From Asterias amurensis (Eukaryota > Echinodermata > Asteroidea > Forcipulatida > Asteriidae): DNA of 64,000 nucleotides. Numbering within the stretch: the stretch's first letter is position 1; each line of letters begins with the position of its first letter. A program made the position numbers and the translations under genes. Below the pieces are notes generated by a model. It did no database searches and was not told the DNA's origin. It was given only the letters and a program-made list of their open reading frames with translations. Location of the stretch: positions 16,016,012 through 16,080,011 of the forward strand of contig NC_092665.1 of NCBI RefSeq assembly GCF_032118995.1, in the 5' to 3' direction. Shown piece after piece: positions 47,206 to 58,843 of this stretch.

Positions 47206-50200
47206 ATGCTTGGGAGAACAACTGGGGAGGAATCAGACAAAATGACGGTTCACTTTATGTTTCTGGCTGTGGTGGTTGTCTTGTCAATTTCTCCATTTGC
47301 ATCGCAAACAGGTAGGTTAATTATTTATCTATTGGCATGGTGTATTTCCGAAAATAAATAAGTGAATAAAAAATCCATACATTTAGTATAAACACACATT
47401 GCTACAGAATGATATGAGTCGTGCCAAGTCTTTTGGAAAACCTCATGCAATTGTTTGAACTGCAACCGTCTAAAAATTATATGCCCAAAATGGTCACAGA
47501 GATCCCTTTTGTACACATTGTTTTCCTCTTGTACATAAGTATGTAGCCATCAACCCCCCCCCCCCCCCGACAGTTTTCTTTAAAGAATTCCTAAGATTCC
47601 GACCACACAATGGATACACAATAGATGGTACATCATGCTCTATATTCAGAATCAAACGTATTATAATAAGACGGTGCATAACTTGATTCGCATCTTGCAA
47701 AAGAGCAAAGCATATCGTGAAAGCAAACTACAATTCCTCAAGAACAGTATAAGTGGTGAGCCTAACATTGGTAACATTTGGGGAAAATGTTCACAGAATT
47801 GCACATTAATGATATGGCTTTGGTGTTTCACTCATGTAATTTTCACCTTTTATTGACCAATTCTTTGTATCTGTATTAACAGACTCTACCACGAAAAATG
47901 AACCGTTCGAAAGTGGCAGGCCTACAACGCAAAGTCAGTCAACATCGTTGCCGGTACCCACGACGCAGTTTTCGCTCACCAATGTCACCATGATGTCACA
48001 CGGGACCAATGACAGCCAATCGACGACACAGCCAGTAGAAATTGTTTCACAGGGAACACAAAATGTGACCGGTGTATTAATCCCGAGTGAGTTAAACAAC
48101 ACAACAGCTTCTCAAAACCAACAAGGAACAACAAGCTTAGGCAAGACGACACCGCAGACAACTTTTGGTCTTAGTTTGGCGGGAACGAATAATGGAACAA
48201 CTGCTAGACCCGATGGGGTTAACACAACAATGTCAAAAGGGGCTAATGGCAGCGATTCGACGACACAGACGACTGAAACTATTTTACCTGGAGGACAAAA
48301 CTCGACCATTGCAACACTCCCGAGTGGGCTTAACACAACAACAGTATCTCAAAATCTGCAAGGAACAACCAGTGTAGGCCAGACGACATCACACACAACT
48401 TTGCCACTCAGTTTTGCGGTAACGAAAAATGACACAACTGCTAGACCCGATGGGACGGTCAATACAACGATGTCACATGGGACCAGTGACAGCGATTTAA
48501 CGACACGGACGACGGAAACTATATTACCTGGAACACGAAATTCGACCATTGCAACCCTCCCGAGTGAGTTAAACATCACAACATCATCTCAAGATCAACA
48601 AAGAACAACAAGTTTAGGCAAGACGACATCGCACACAACTTTGGCACTTAGTTTGAATAATGAAACAACTGCGAGATCTGATTGGGCTAATTCAACAATT
48701 GCGTCGATCACTACTGAGTCTGTAACAACCAACAACACACAGTCATTCATTTCGTCAAATCATACCTCTGCAGGAACCACATACAATTCAGACATTCCTC
48801 TAACGGATACTTCGACACTTTCCATCCATACAAATGAAACGATCACAACCTCGTCCCCAAACCAGACGTCACCTCAGAACGAGACACAGTCGCCATTTGT
48901 TACGGCAACACCCAACTCGTCCCCTAACTCCACAGGAATGGATGAGAATATGACCAGCACGTGGACAACTCGACCACTCCAATCAGATGAGGTTAATGAG
49001 CAAACTTCGGGAGTCACACAAGAAATCCTAGTTGGAAATAGCACAGTGCCAACATCCCTATCGCCGAACAATAATTTGACGACCACAAATTCAGTTTCAG
49101 ACAGTAATTCGACAGAAGCCATGGAAAGTGCGCCTTCTACGACACTGAAAGGAACACCAACCGCAGCTTTTAACATTTCGTCCTTGCTTCCTGGTAAAGA
49201 ACTTACAACTCCTACACCTACCATCGACTCTTATGTAAATGCTACAATGCAAGTTTCTACAATGCCAATGAACATAACGCTTCCAGTGACATCAACACTA
49301 CCATTTTCAGAAGTGTCGACAACGATCAGTGCTGTTAACAACACAAAAAATACAACATCTTCGACTTCTTTAGATTCCATTACAGTGAATGTCACGCTCC
49401 CAGCGACGACCACGTTAGCCGATGTACCATCAGTAAGTGTCGAAGAAGTTGTGTCTACGGAAACAACCGATCTGAAAACCGTCGAACATCAGGGCTCAAG
49501 CACGACAGAAATACCTACAATACTGACTAGTCGACTAAGTACATCACTTATGACGAATTCCTCAACCATCTCACCAAGTACACCGAACAGTGTCGACAAC
49601 GACCAAATGTCCACAGACCTTGGAGGAATTGACCAAACACAGCCATCAACCCAAACTGACGACTTTCCAACAACGGATAACGTCAAACCGAAGTCTTTCA
49701 ACGGCGTTCTGAGAATCACTTCAATGGACGGTCAGGTTGCAGCTTTTAACTCTTCTCTTAGCGACCATAACAGTCTCTACTTCCAAAACGTTGCAGGTGA
49801 AGTCGAAAAAGCCGTAAGTAGGAAAGACATGCTGACTATATACTTTGTAAGTCTCGCGCGTCTTTTAACATTTGGGGGACCACTATGGTCCCATGCCGGG
49901 AAGCGTATTTTTTTTCCCAGGACAGATGAGGCCACTTACCATAATGGGCGCATGCTAAATGGCCTCATCTGTCCCGGGGCCAATTTCATAGAGCTGCTTA
50001 AGCAAAAAAATTGCTTAAGCACGAAAATAGCTCGCTTGTTTTACACATGTTACTGGCCAAAATTTCATGCCATAAACATTGCTTATGACTGGTATTTAGC
50101 TGTTGCTTACTTAGCATAACAATTAAGTGGAGTCTTGGCCGGTAATCTGATTTTACTAAGCAAGGATTTGTTTGCTTAAGCAAAATTTTGTGCTTAAGCA

Positions 50201-53200
50201 GCTCTATGAAATTGGGGCCTGGTGGGAAACAGACCCGAAAGTAGGTAAAACACGCCCATTTCTGGTAAGTGGCCTCATCTGCCCTGGGAAAAAAATATAC
50301 GCGACCGGAAAACAAACTCACGCAACTTAACGGGTCACGATGTTTGAATACTCGCGAGACTTGCACAGTCTATAACATAGATTTCTATTGCCCGACGTTA
50401 AAAAAAACAAGCCGAAACTAAATTTACGATTGTTTCGTAAATGAATAAACAAACTAATACAATTGCACATTTGACTTCTTTCAGCTGGACAACCTCTATC
50501 ACAATAATCCACAGACAGCCAATGTGTACATAAACTCAACCGTATGGGGTTTCAGTAATGGGAGCATTATCGCAAACTACACGACGCTTATGGCGTCGGT
50601 TTCGACAATCACAGCGGAAGATCTGGGGACTCTTACAACGACGGCTTTAGATGATGACTTTATACCAGATTCTAGCATACAGGTTGATCCAACAGCAACG
50701 AAGTTTACTTGTACGTGAACATTTTTCTTTTTCTCCAATTATACTTTTTGTTACAAAATTTTACAAAAGGTAAAGTTCTAGAAAGTAACTACGAACTAAA
50801 AGCGTGACTTCATGTCATGGTTTGTTAGTAATTCTAGAGCTATACAATCAATCAATGGCTTCCTCCATACGTGTTTTGTTAAAAATTATTGCATGATGTG
50901 AACGCTATTGAGACACTGGTGTCTTTTCATGAAGACTTTTCGAGCAAACTGGTCGAAACGCTGAGGTATTCAAATCCCAACCGTCTCAACTTGTTATTTG
51001 TAAAGAAGGCTCACAAAGACAGACACATTGGATTCAGTGATATTATGCTACATTAGCCAAAAAAATAAATAAATAATAATAGCTCTTATATAGCGCATTT
51101 CACACAAAAAACGTATCAATGCGGTTTACATTAGTGCCCTGGGCATAGGGGAGTTTTAAGAGTGAGGGTTGTACACAATCTAAAGAATGTAATTTTTGGG
51201 AACGAAGTCCGAATTACATTTTCGGAATCATTTCTTAGCCTATTTGCTTGTTTTAGAGCTATGCACTGATCTTAACTTTCTTCATGGTCTTTCAGTAAAC
51301 TCTCCACCGGAAACACCGGCGTCGACAATACCATTGTTGTCGACAACTCCGGCACTTATAACAGAAGCGTCCGAAGCAAATGTTTCGACAACTCCTTTGC
51401 AAACTCCGGAGCCTCTTGGCAACGGCACGACTGTGATACCAGGAGAGACGTCTTTTGACGGCGTCTTGAGGATTGTGACACTGGATGGAAAGCCTGCTGT
51501 GTTTAACTCATCCTTAGAGGCGCCGGAAAACTCCTACTATCTGACACTTCATAACAATGTTGTAAAAATTGTGAGTTTTTCCCCTGCAAACAAAGTTTCA
51601 TTGTTACACTGTTACATGTTACATGTATGATACGAGTTTGTTTCTTTGTCATTTTTGTCACTCGAAGAAACAGAGTGCTTTATGGGTTATTTATGCCTTT
51701 TTTCCACTTCACCTTTTATTGTTTATTTGGGGAGGTTTTTGGAACACAAGGTGGCAGCAGACTAACCGGTTGAGAACAATAGATTTACCTGACAAGTCTG
51801 CCGCCGCCTAGCGTCCAAAAAGCCCCTCGTTGTTTAGCACAGGAAGGAATGTTCCATCTTAATCTTCCTTTTTGTTTAACTCAGCTCGATACTGTGTTTA
51901 GAACGATGCCAAAGACAAAGACGGACTATCGTCACGCCGTGCTTCGGCGCTTCAGCAACGGCAGCGTCATAGCGGAATTCTCGGTGTTTCTGACGCAGAA
52001 TAGCAACCTAAACCCACAAGATTTTGAGGACCAAATGAATAGTTATTTTGGTTCGACAAACGGGGCGATGGGTGGAGTTAACATAGTCATTGACCCTGAG
52101 CACATAACATTCGCATGTAAGTTGTCTGCTTCTTTGAAATACACCCGGAAACTCGTGAAAATTATGTCCTCAATGAAGAGAATAAGCCATTTGAGATATA
52201 GAGGACACAATAATTATGACAACCCCTAGGTTTGTGTAAATTTGTCTGTATACACCCAAACCAAAGAGCGCCCTCATATGTACCAAACAAACATTTGTAT
52301 TTACTATTGTCACCAATTACAATTTTTTTTCTCTCTAATGGATTATAGCCATGACATGGTGCTTGACAAGGATTGCTACTACTAAAAAGGGGACATTGTT
52401 TTTGAGTACAATTTCATTTCTCAGTTTCTTTGTCGTTTTGAAGCATTTCTAATAATTTTACTAGATTTGTTTGCAATAACGTTTGCTCATTTGATCATGG
52501 TCTTACAGCAAACGATCAACCACCGGTGTTGAAAACAACATTGCTGTCGACAACCAGAGCACCGACAACAGCAGAGCCCAAACCAAATGCGTCGACAACG
52601 CCTTTACTGCCGACATCCAACGTACCAACAACAGAGTCACAATCAAACTTGCCGACAACAACATTGCTATCGACAACCACAGCACCGAAAACAGCAGAGC
52701 CCAAACCAAATGCGTCGACAACGCCATTACTGTCGACATCCAACATACCAACAACAGAGTCCCAATCAAACTTGCCGACAACAACATTGCTGTCGACAAC
52801 CACAGCACCGACAACAGCGGAGCCCAAAGTTTCAACAACCCCTTTGCAAACTCCGATCCCTCCAGGTAACGGCACAACAGGAGAGAAGTCTTTTGACGGC
52901 GTCTTAAGAATCTTGACGCTGGATGGCAAGCCTGCTGTGTATAACTCATCTTTAGACGACCCGAGAAAATTATATTATCTGACCCTTCATTTAAATGTTG
53001 TAAAATTGGTAAGTTTTTAACTTTATAAAAGACACTGGACACTTGATTTAAAAAATTACCTAATTTAAAATAAAATTAACCGTTACTCAAAAAAGAAGAG
53101 GTGTTTTTTTTCTACCTGAAGCGTCCTTTTATCTTGACCTTCGTTCTTGTTTCCCCTCAGGTTGATGTTGTATTTAAGACGTTGCCAAAGACCAAGACGG

Positions 53201-56200
53201 ACTATATTCGCGCCGTGCTGCGGCGCTTCAGCAACGGCAGCGTCATGGCAGAATTCTCGGTGTTTCTGACGCAGAATAGCAACCTAAACCCGAAAGATTT
53301 TGAGGACCAAATGAAGGATATTCTCGGCTTCACAAAAGGGAAGATGGGTGGAGTTGAAATAGTTATTGACCCTGAACACATAACATTCACACGTAAGTTT
53401 TCTGCTGCTTTCTTTGAGGAACATTACAGAATTGGTATTTCTAACAAACAGTTGCGTGCAGTGTATGTACTTTATGCAATCCACCATATCCATAAACTGA
53501 CAAACCTGTAGAAGTTTGAGATCGATCGACCATTACGGTCTTGAGAAAATACTGAAAAACCGATAACACAGTTTGCATGACATTGATGCAAAAAAAAAAA
53601 ATGAACAAAACGCTCACTGAGCGATAAACTCCAAACGCAAATTTAAATTATTTATATTTCTCATCAAATAATATGACATTTCATACAGAAATAGTTCAAG
53701 AGGTGTTTTCTTCTATCGTCATCATTAGACCATGTAAGTTTCTTACCAATTCTGTTTCGTTCCTTTACCAAGCATATTCCCGGTCAACTCAATTAAGTGG
53801 TGTGTTAAAATCATTTCAAATAACACTCGAAGCGTTCTGTGTTTGTTGAATTTATTTTTATAATAACTTCTTGCACATAAAGTAATGGTTTGAATTAATT
53901 GGTTGGTTTCAGATACTGACGAATGCAAGTGGGAAACCGACGACTGTTCCATGTACGCTACTTGTGAGAATCTCGGTGCCGATGGCTTTACATGTCATTG
54001 TCAGGCTGGTACCACTGATACACTGACCCTAGGCCAGCCAGGACGAGAGTGTATACTCCGTAAGTTATCATAGGATACCAGACGGATATTTCACCGCGAC
54101 AATCGTGTTTTCATATTATAAAAAAATGGGTCAAAAATACATGTGAACCATCGAAGATTAACGTTAACCTTAGTTAACGAAAAGGCATTATCCGAAAGAA
54201 AACAAACAAAACAACAACAAATACATGAAACATCATGATATAATAATAATAATAATAATAGTAATAATATTAATTTTTGGTTTTTACCTATATACACCGA
54301 TGTGTGTAGCACTGTATACTCAGTACTTGCCCGAGTCCTGTGAAAAAAATCACAGGCGTAATAATACTTATCAGTGCCAAATCCATTGAAAATAATGTTC
54401 CATGGCGCATACAACAGAATAAACAGCAAAAAGAATCGACTTGTAAACACAGAAACGAAAACAAGCAAACAACACCAAAATGAAACGAACATTATTGTGG
54501 TAGCTGGTCTAATATTGCGTCACTCTGTCGGTTTTTATCCTCAGCAACGACGAGGAGGCCAATCACGCATAAAAAGCCACCAATGGTGAAAGGTATCAAC
54601 GGACCGACTTGGGGTAGGTTTTTGAATATTTTGAGTAAGCATAATTTTGTTGTGCTGAAGCTTAGTGCTGGGATACTTTTAGGCTTGTTCTATATGAGGA
54701 CCTGGTCACACTGTGGAGTTGTTACTGCCACTTTAGAGGCAACCAATTGCAACCGCATTGGGTGCGTTCGTTTAGCTCCCCTGGGTCGACCCCGGTGCGT
54801 GGCGGTTTTTTTTACCAAGACGAACGTGGGTAACTATCTGCACACACTCGTCCTTGGAAAAAAAAAACCGCCAAACACCGGGGTCGACCCAGGGAAGCTA
54901 AACGAACGCACCAATTGTATGCACAAGAGCGATTTGGTAATACTTTTAGAACGGTCTATAAAAACGCTAATGAATTATCTGAATTTTTAAATAGAAATGG
55001 CTGTTTACTTCTTGGAGATCACTTGGTACTTGTTACCTATAAATTGCACCGTGAGACATGGCCCTAACCTATAGTTTGCCACATGAGGGAACGTCTTGCC
55101 TTGTTGTGTGGGGATGATAGTGCTGTGACGCATACACGATTGTGCGTATGTCTTTTGCACAAAATAATTCATTTTGTTAGCCATTTGATAACAGTGTTAT
55201 ATTACTATGTAAACATTTGATTTTTTTAAATCTTACTATCTCCAATAGAACCATGGCAGATTGGCGCGTTCGTGATAGGTATTACCATTGGGATGTTGTT
55301 CGTTGCTGCTGCGTTCCAGTATTTCTGCAAGTGGCGTCATAAATGTCGTGAAGAAGACGACGATCCTAACAGGTCAGTATCTGATTAGTCTCAATTCAAG
55401 GCGTCACTGAAGTATGCGGTATAAAGGATCAATACAAATTAATGCTTGTCAACAGAGGGGCCCCCCCCCCAAAAAAAAAAAAAAAATAAATAAATAAATA
55501 AATAAAAATGCCTTTCTTTATCTCTCTTTTTTTTTCGAAAAGTGAACGAGCTCTCCGAGAACAGGCTCTGTACCGCGAAAGAATGAACCGTCGATGGAGC
55601 TTCATGTACCGCCGACCTGAGACTGAAGGCACGGTCGACGAAGCCATGTACACGGACGGCTGTGATCGAGACAACCCATTTATATCAATTGGTCACGATC
55701 AACCGTTGATACCCAGCGCTCCGATAGCTGGTGAGGTGTTATTTTGTTGTTTTGTTTTACTTTTACTGTTGTTTAAAATAATAATAAGTATGATTCTACG
55801 ACCCTGGCCTTCTTTCATAATACCCCCCCCCCCCTAACGTTTACTACGTGATGAGAGAGTTTGGGCCACGTCACACGAGGCAATTTACGGTTCCAACCAA
55901 TCTCTATAGGAAGAATAGCATTCACATTTCAATTTTCACAATAATTTTTTTTCTTGGGGATCGTAAGACATTGTTTGAAAAAAAAAACCATACATTACCA
56001 AAGTGGTTCTGTGGCATTGCATGCAGTTTTGGTTGCCTCCAAGTTACTTGTAAAAGTTGCCTCATGTGACAACAACCCTCTAATAATCTTGATGGTATAA
56101 AATCCCTTTGTTCAGAACTGCCCTCACCCCATGTGGAGTTAGAGCAAACATGTTTTGGGTATAGCATGTTTAAAGATGGCCACGTGGACTCCTTTAAGCC

Positions 56201-56770
56201 AATCAGAATGGATATTACTGTCCAATGTATCTATGACTTATTCATGATCTGACTGCATTATTCATCAGATGATGGTCTAGATCTGAGACTAGCCCAGCGA
56301 AGTACCACAGCAGTACAGACGGACCCGGAGCCTGGCTCGGACTCAACGGGACTCAGGGCGCTCGGAGACGGCTCTGTGGGGAGTCAAGAGTCGGGTTTCC
56401 ACGATCTACCGGCCGGAGAGGTAAAGTTCCTTGCCGAATGACGTCACTCTCTAAAAAAAAAACACCCTCACTGATGTCAAAGTTAAGATTATTGCTTGAT
56501 ACATTATTGATGTTTGATTGATTTTTTTTACAGAATTCTCAAGACACAACAGCGGTGAATGTTGAAGAAAATGGCGACCAGCCAACGGAGGGCGAACCAG
56601 TGAGTGTACTTTGTGTAATAATATTATCAAAAACCATAAATCAGAGAAGATTAAACTTTGTTTTGTTATTATTTAACTCACAAGGTTCTAGGAATTTTTT
56701 TATATAAAAATAACAATATTATTTTTCTTATTCATTGCAGGAATCTGAAGACAGATGCCTCGTGATGTAA
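47206..56770 (+). CDS. Transmembrane mucin with three SEA domains and one EGF domain, complete
   Basis: Exons: 47206-47311, 47883-49813, 50485-50710, 51296-51570, 51885-52116, 52509-53008, 53161-53392, 53913-54059, 54545-54592, 55249-55372, 55543-55730, 56269-56420, 56534-56599, 56741-56770. They sum to 4257 nt (1418 aa). Layout: signal peptide ending near FASQT (an alternative start is the Met at 47242); Ser/Thr/Asn-rich stalk ~36-640 with many N-X-S/T sites; SEA1 ~640-755, SEA2 ~806-923, SEA3 ~1050-1167, each split over two exons and carrying FSNGS before the predicted strand; a six-Cys EGF with a TDEC start ~1168-1216; TM ~1236-1258 (FVIGITIGMLFVAAAF); a 160-residue tail ending CLVM. It resembles membrane mucins and IMPG-like proteins in parts, expected at the apical surface as a glycosylated, self-cleaved heterodimer. 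I do not recognise an exact orthologue. Confidence 0.88.
47981..48700 (+). repeat. Three in-frame 240-bp (80-aa) repeats in the mucin stalk
   Basis: Units start at 47981, 48221 and 48461, exactly 240 bp apart, each with NTTMSHGT-, TETILPG-, PSELN-, QGTTSLGKTT- and TTARPDG-type blocks. The spacing keeps the frame, and the units differ by substitutions, so the array is old enough to have diverged. Confidence 0.88.
49840..50373. mobile_element. Nested palindromic elements in mucin intron 2 (outer family as 21103-21951, copy B)
   Basis: The outer ends (GTAAGTCTCGCGC on the left, degenerate; CGCGAGACTTGCACAGTCTA on the right) and the GGGACCACTATGGTCCC-type block match copy A. Inside are a second inverted pair (about 49903-49955 with 50262-50302, CAGATGAGGCCACTTACC arms) and a third (about 49976-50218, CCAATTTCATAGAGCTGCTT arms). 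The outer left end lies about 27 bp past the exon donor. Confidence 0.8.
51060..51160 (-). mobile_element. Possible LINE/SINE tail fragment
   Basis: A TAAATAAATAATAATAG tract followed by CTCTTATATAGCGCATTTCA and ATGCGGTTTACATT has the look of a reversed LINE 3' tail, like the block near 4885. Weak evidence. Confidence 0.3.
51727..51828. mobile_element. Short palindromic element with AAGGTGGCAGCAG arms
   Basis: The left arm (GGGAGGTTTTTGGAACACA then AGGTGGCAGCAGACT) pairs with the right arm (AAGTCTGCCGCCGCCTAGCG, then TCCAAAAAGCCCC). Same family as 42242-42405; in the mucin intron before exon 51885. Confidence 0.8.
52535..52830 (+). repeat. 41-aa (123-bp) coding repeat in mucin exon 6
   Basis: Units at 52535 and 52658 and a partial unit at 52781 encode TTLLSTT-AP-TAEPKPNASTT and TESQSNLPTT blocks. 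They form the Thr/Pro-rich spacer ahead of SEA3; exon 4, ahead of SEA2, has only a shorter related spacer. Confidence 0.9.
54761..54912. mobile_element. Foldback element with GGTGCGTTCGTTTAGCT arms
   Basis: Arms of about 50 bp (54761-54812 and 54858-54912) are near-perfect complements (GGTGCGTTCGTTTAGCT, CCTGGGTCGACCCCGGTG). It lies in the mucin intron before the TM exon and has no coding content. Confidence 0.88.
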
Positions 56771-57079
56771 ATGAGACGTCCGACTAGGGGAATTTCATAA
56801 AGTCTGACTGGAAGCACAAAAAATGCTAAGCACTGAAAATCATTGCTTACCAGAAACAGGTTATCAGCCAACAATCGTTCAGTTTGCATTGTTTGGTATT
56901 ACAAGGCCTACTGTTATTACATAGATAGATAGATAGATAGATAAAATGGTTTATTAAAAAACTTGTCCTCGCAGCACAAAGGCTGAATTACAACAATTTA
57001 TCATAAATTCATATAGGGCAATTCATGTGTTTTTGAATGTTTGTCATGTCCCCTATGAAACACAATGATGTGACGATAC

Positions 57080-57250
57080 AGTGTGGTTCGTGTAGTGTTC
57101 GTGTTGTCTTGCCTCGCCTTCAACCTCTGGGACACCAGTTCGAATCCCACTTGGGGCACTTTGTGGATTTGGTTTTTGGTCCCTACACCTGCTGCGTGGG
57201 TTTTCCCTAGAATAATTATCTGGGGTTTTCCTCCCTAAAACTGAAATTTA
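57080..57250 (+). mobile_element. tRNA-related SINE-like copy 2
   Basis: Contains a good B-box (AGTTCGAATCCC) and the same body blocks as 31101-31282: TGCGTGGGTTTTCCCTAGAA and GGTTTTCCTCCC. Confidence 0.55.
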
Positions 57251-57419
57251 TTTAATCATCTTCTCTGCTCGAGGGGCCAAGATAATCTCGAAAAGTTAAT
57301 GAGTATTTGCCGGTCATTATTCGGCCAATTTCAAAACGGGCTGGGAGCTTAAAAACTTGTTGACGTTTTAGGCGGTATTTCATCGGGTTCTCTTGCCATG
57401 ATAAGTCAAAATTTAGCTA

Positions 57420-57433
57420 AATAAATAAATAAA
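57420..57433 (+). terminator. Clustered poly(A) signals, probably of the mucin gene
   Basis: Three overlapping AATAAA hexamers in a TAAA run, 650 bp past the mucin stop. A TA-rich tract could give this by chance. Confidence 0.35.
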
Positions 57434-58029
57434 GAACATTTAAAATAAGTCGCGCATAAAAAAAATACACATTTGTAGTGTCCCACTGTAAATATTGTAT
57501 GTTAAAATTTCACTTGCTAAACTGTGTAAAACTATATCGCTCAAAATTAATAAATTATTATTGTACAGCTTAATGTTGCCTGATGCCGTTTTCTTCTTTT
57601 GAGTAAAATAACGACAGAAACATAGACACAACCTGAGATGGGGTTGTTAATTGGAGGAATGCGGGCCTGGAATTGCAGACCTCTGATCACATTGTGGGTC
57701 TTGGCCTCAATCATGGTGCCCTTTCAAAGTTTTCCTTGAGATTAAGATTTTCAAAGCCCTTGTGCAAAATGAGTGGCCGTGGAAAGAGTGGAAATCCAGG
57801 CCTGGGAATAGCTTAGTGTTGATAGGCTGTCCGAATTGGCAGTTGTGGCTATGGCTATGGCTTGATCGCCATGTAGTGTAGAAGCCCTTAGCAAGCCATT
57901 GGAATCCACGAGCCGCCATCCACGCTCTGGCTCTCGGAAAGCCTCGTCAACGAGATGATGAACTGGCAATAATTATCTGAGCACTTGAGGGCGCTGTGTA
58001 TTAAGTTCGACCGCCCAACAAAACAACCT

Positions 58030-58105
58030 TGTGCAAATTTCGCCACAGCACGAAATTTCGCCACAGCACGAAATTTCGCCACAGCACGAAATTTCGCCAC
58101 AGCAC
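58030..58105 (+). repeat. 18-bp tandem repeat
   Basis: Four near-perfect copies of ATTTCGCCACAGCACGAA, then decaying versions to about 58135. The unit contains the short palindrome CGAAATTTCG. Confidence 0.95.
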
Positions 58106-58786
58106 GAAATTTCTCACAGAGCATAAAATTTCTCATCGAAAAATCCTCAGAATGACGTAAGCTGTGGGTTAATAATTAGCAAGGAGAAGCAAAGAAGGAC
58201 TAGCAAGAAGTGCGGACAGCTCTAGGTAAGGGTTTTATAAGGGTATAAAGAATCGAGAGATACATGTAATTATTATTATTGACTGATTAAAGACTTGATG
58301 CACTTACTTACAACTTAGTTCGAGAAAAAAAAAAATCATTTAAGGAAGGAGGTAGAACACATGATGGAACTCAAATCAAACCATGGAGGAAGGGAATCAA
58401 ACCTATCGTATCAGAGTACCTATTAATTATTATTACGTCTACGTGCACTTGTTCACGGAGATCGTGTTAATCATTCACTCACTGCATTAGTTAGTCACAT
58501 TTTTCTCAACACGCGATCAATGTGAATGAAACATGAACACACCACCCACTGCATCAGGACAGTTCTGCAGTGACAGTGTTCCTTCCTCCATGGTGCAAGT
58601 GGGTCTTAATTCTTATCGTTTACGAAGTTACCAGAACCAGAAACAGGGGCAAAGTCTTATATAACAGGTTTTCTTTGTTGATTTGTTTAGGAACTTTAGT
58701 TTATATTTATTTTGTTTTATTGCTAAAATGGTACTACTTTACTTAACACTAACTTTATAGCACCCTCCGCAGCCACTGAGGTCAAT

Positions 58787-58843
58787 GTAGCCCCACCTGT
58801 GTGGCCAGTGCACGATTCGAGTTGGCCACACAGGTGGGGCTAC
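58787..58843. promoter_or_regulatory. 21-bp-arm perfect hairpin just upstream of DIS3L2
   Basis: GTAGCCCCACCTGTGTGGCC(A) at 58787-58807 is the exact complement of 58823-58843, with a 15-nt loop. It ends 84 bp before the DIS3L2 ATG and is followed by GCGCGCGGC, the only CpG-rich patch nearby. It could be a promoter or 5'UTR structure, or a small foldback element. Confidence 0.55.

Noticed and set aside
50011-50366. Open frames continuing past the mucin exon end and on the minus strand
   Set aside because: The + frame simply reads through the donor at 49814 into the nested palindromes; the minus frame is the palindrome's mirror.
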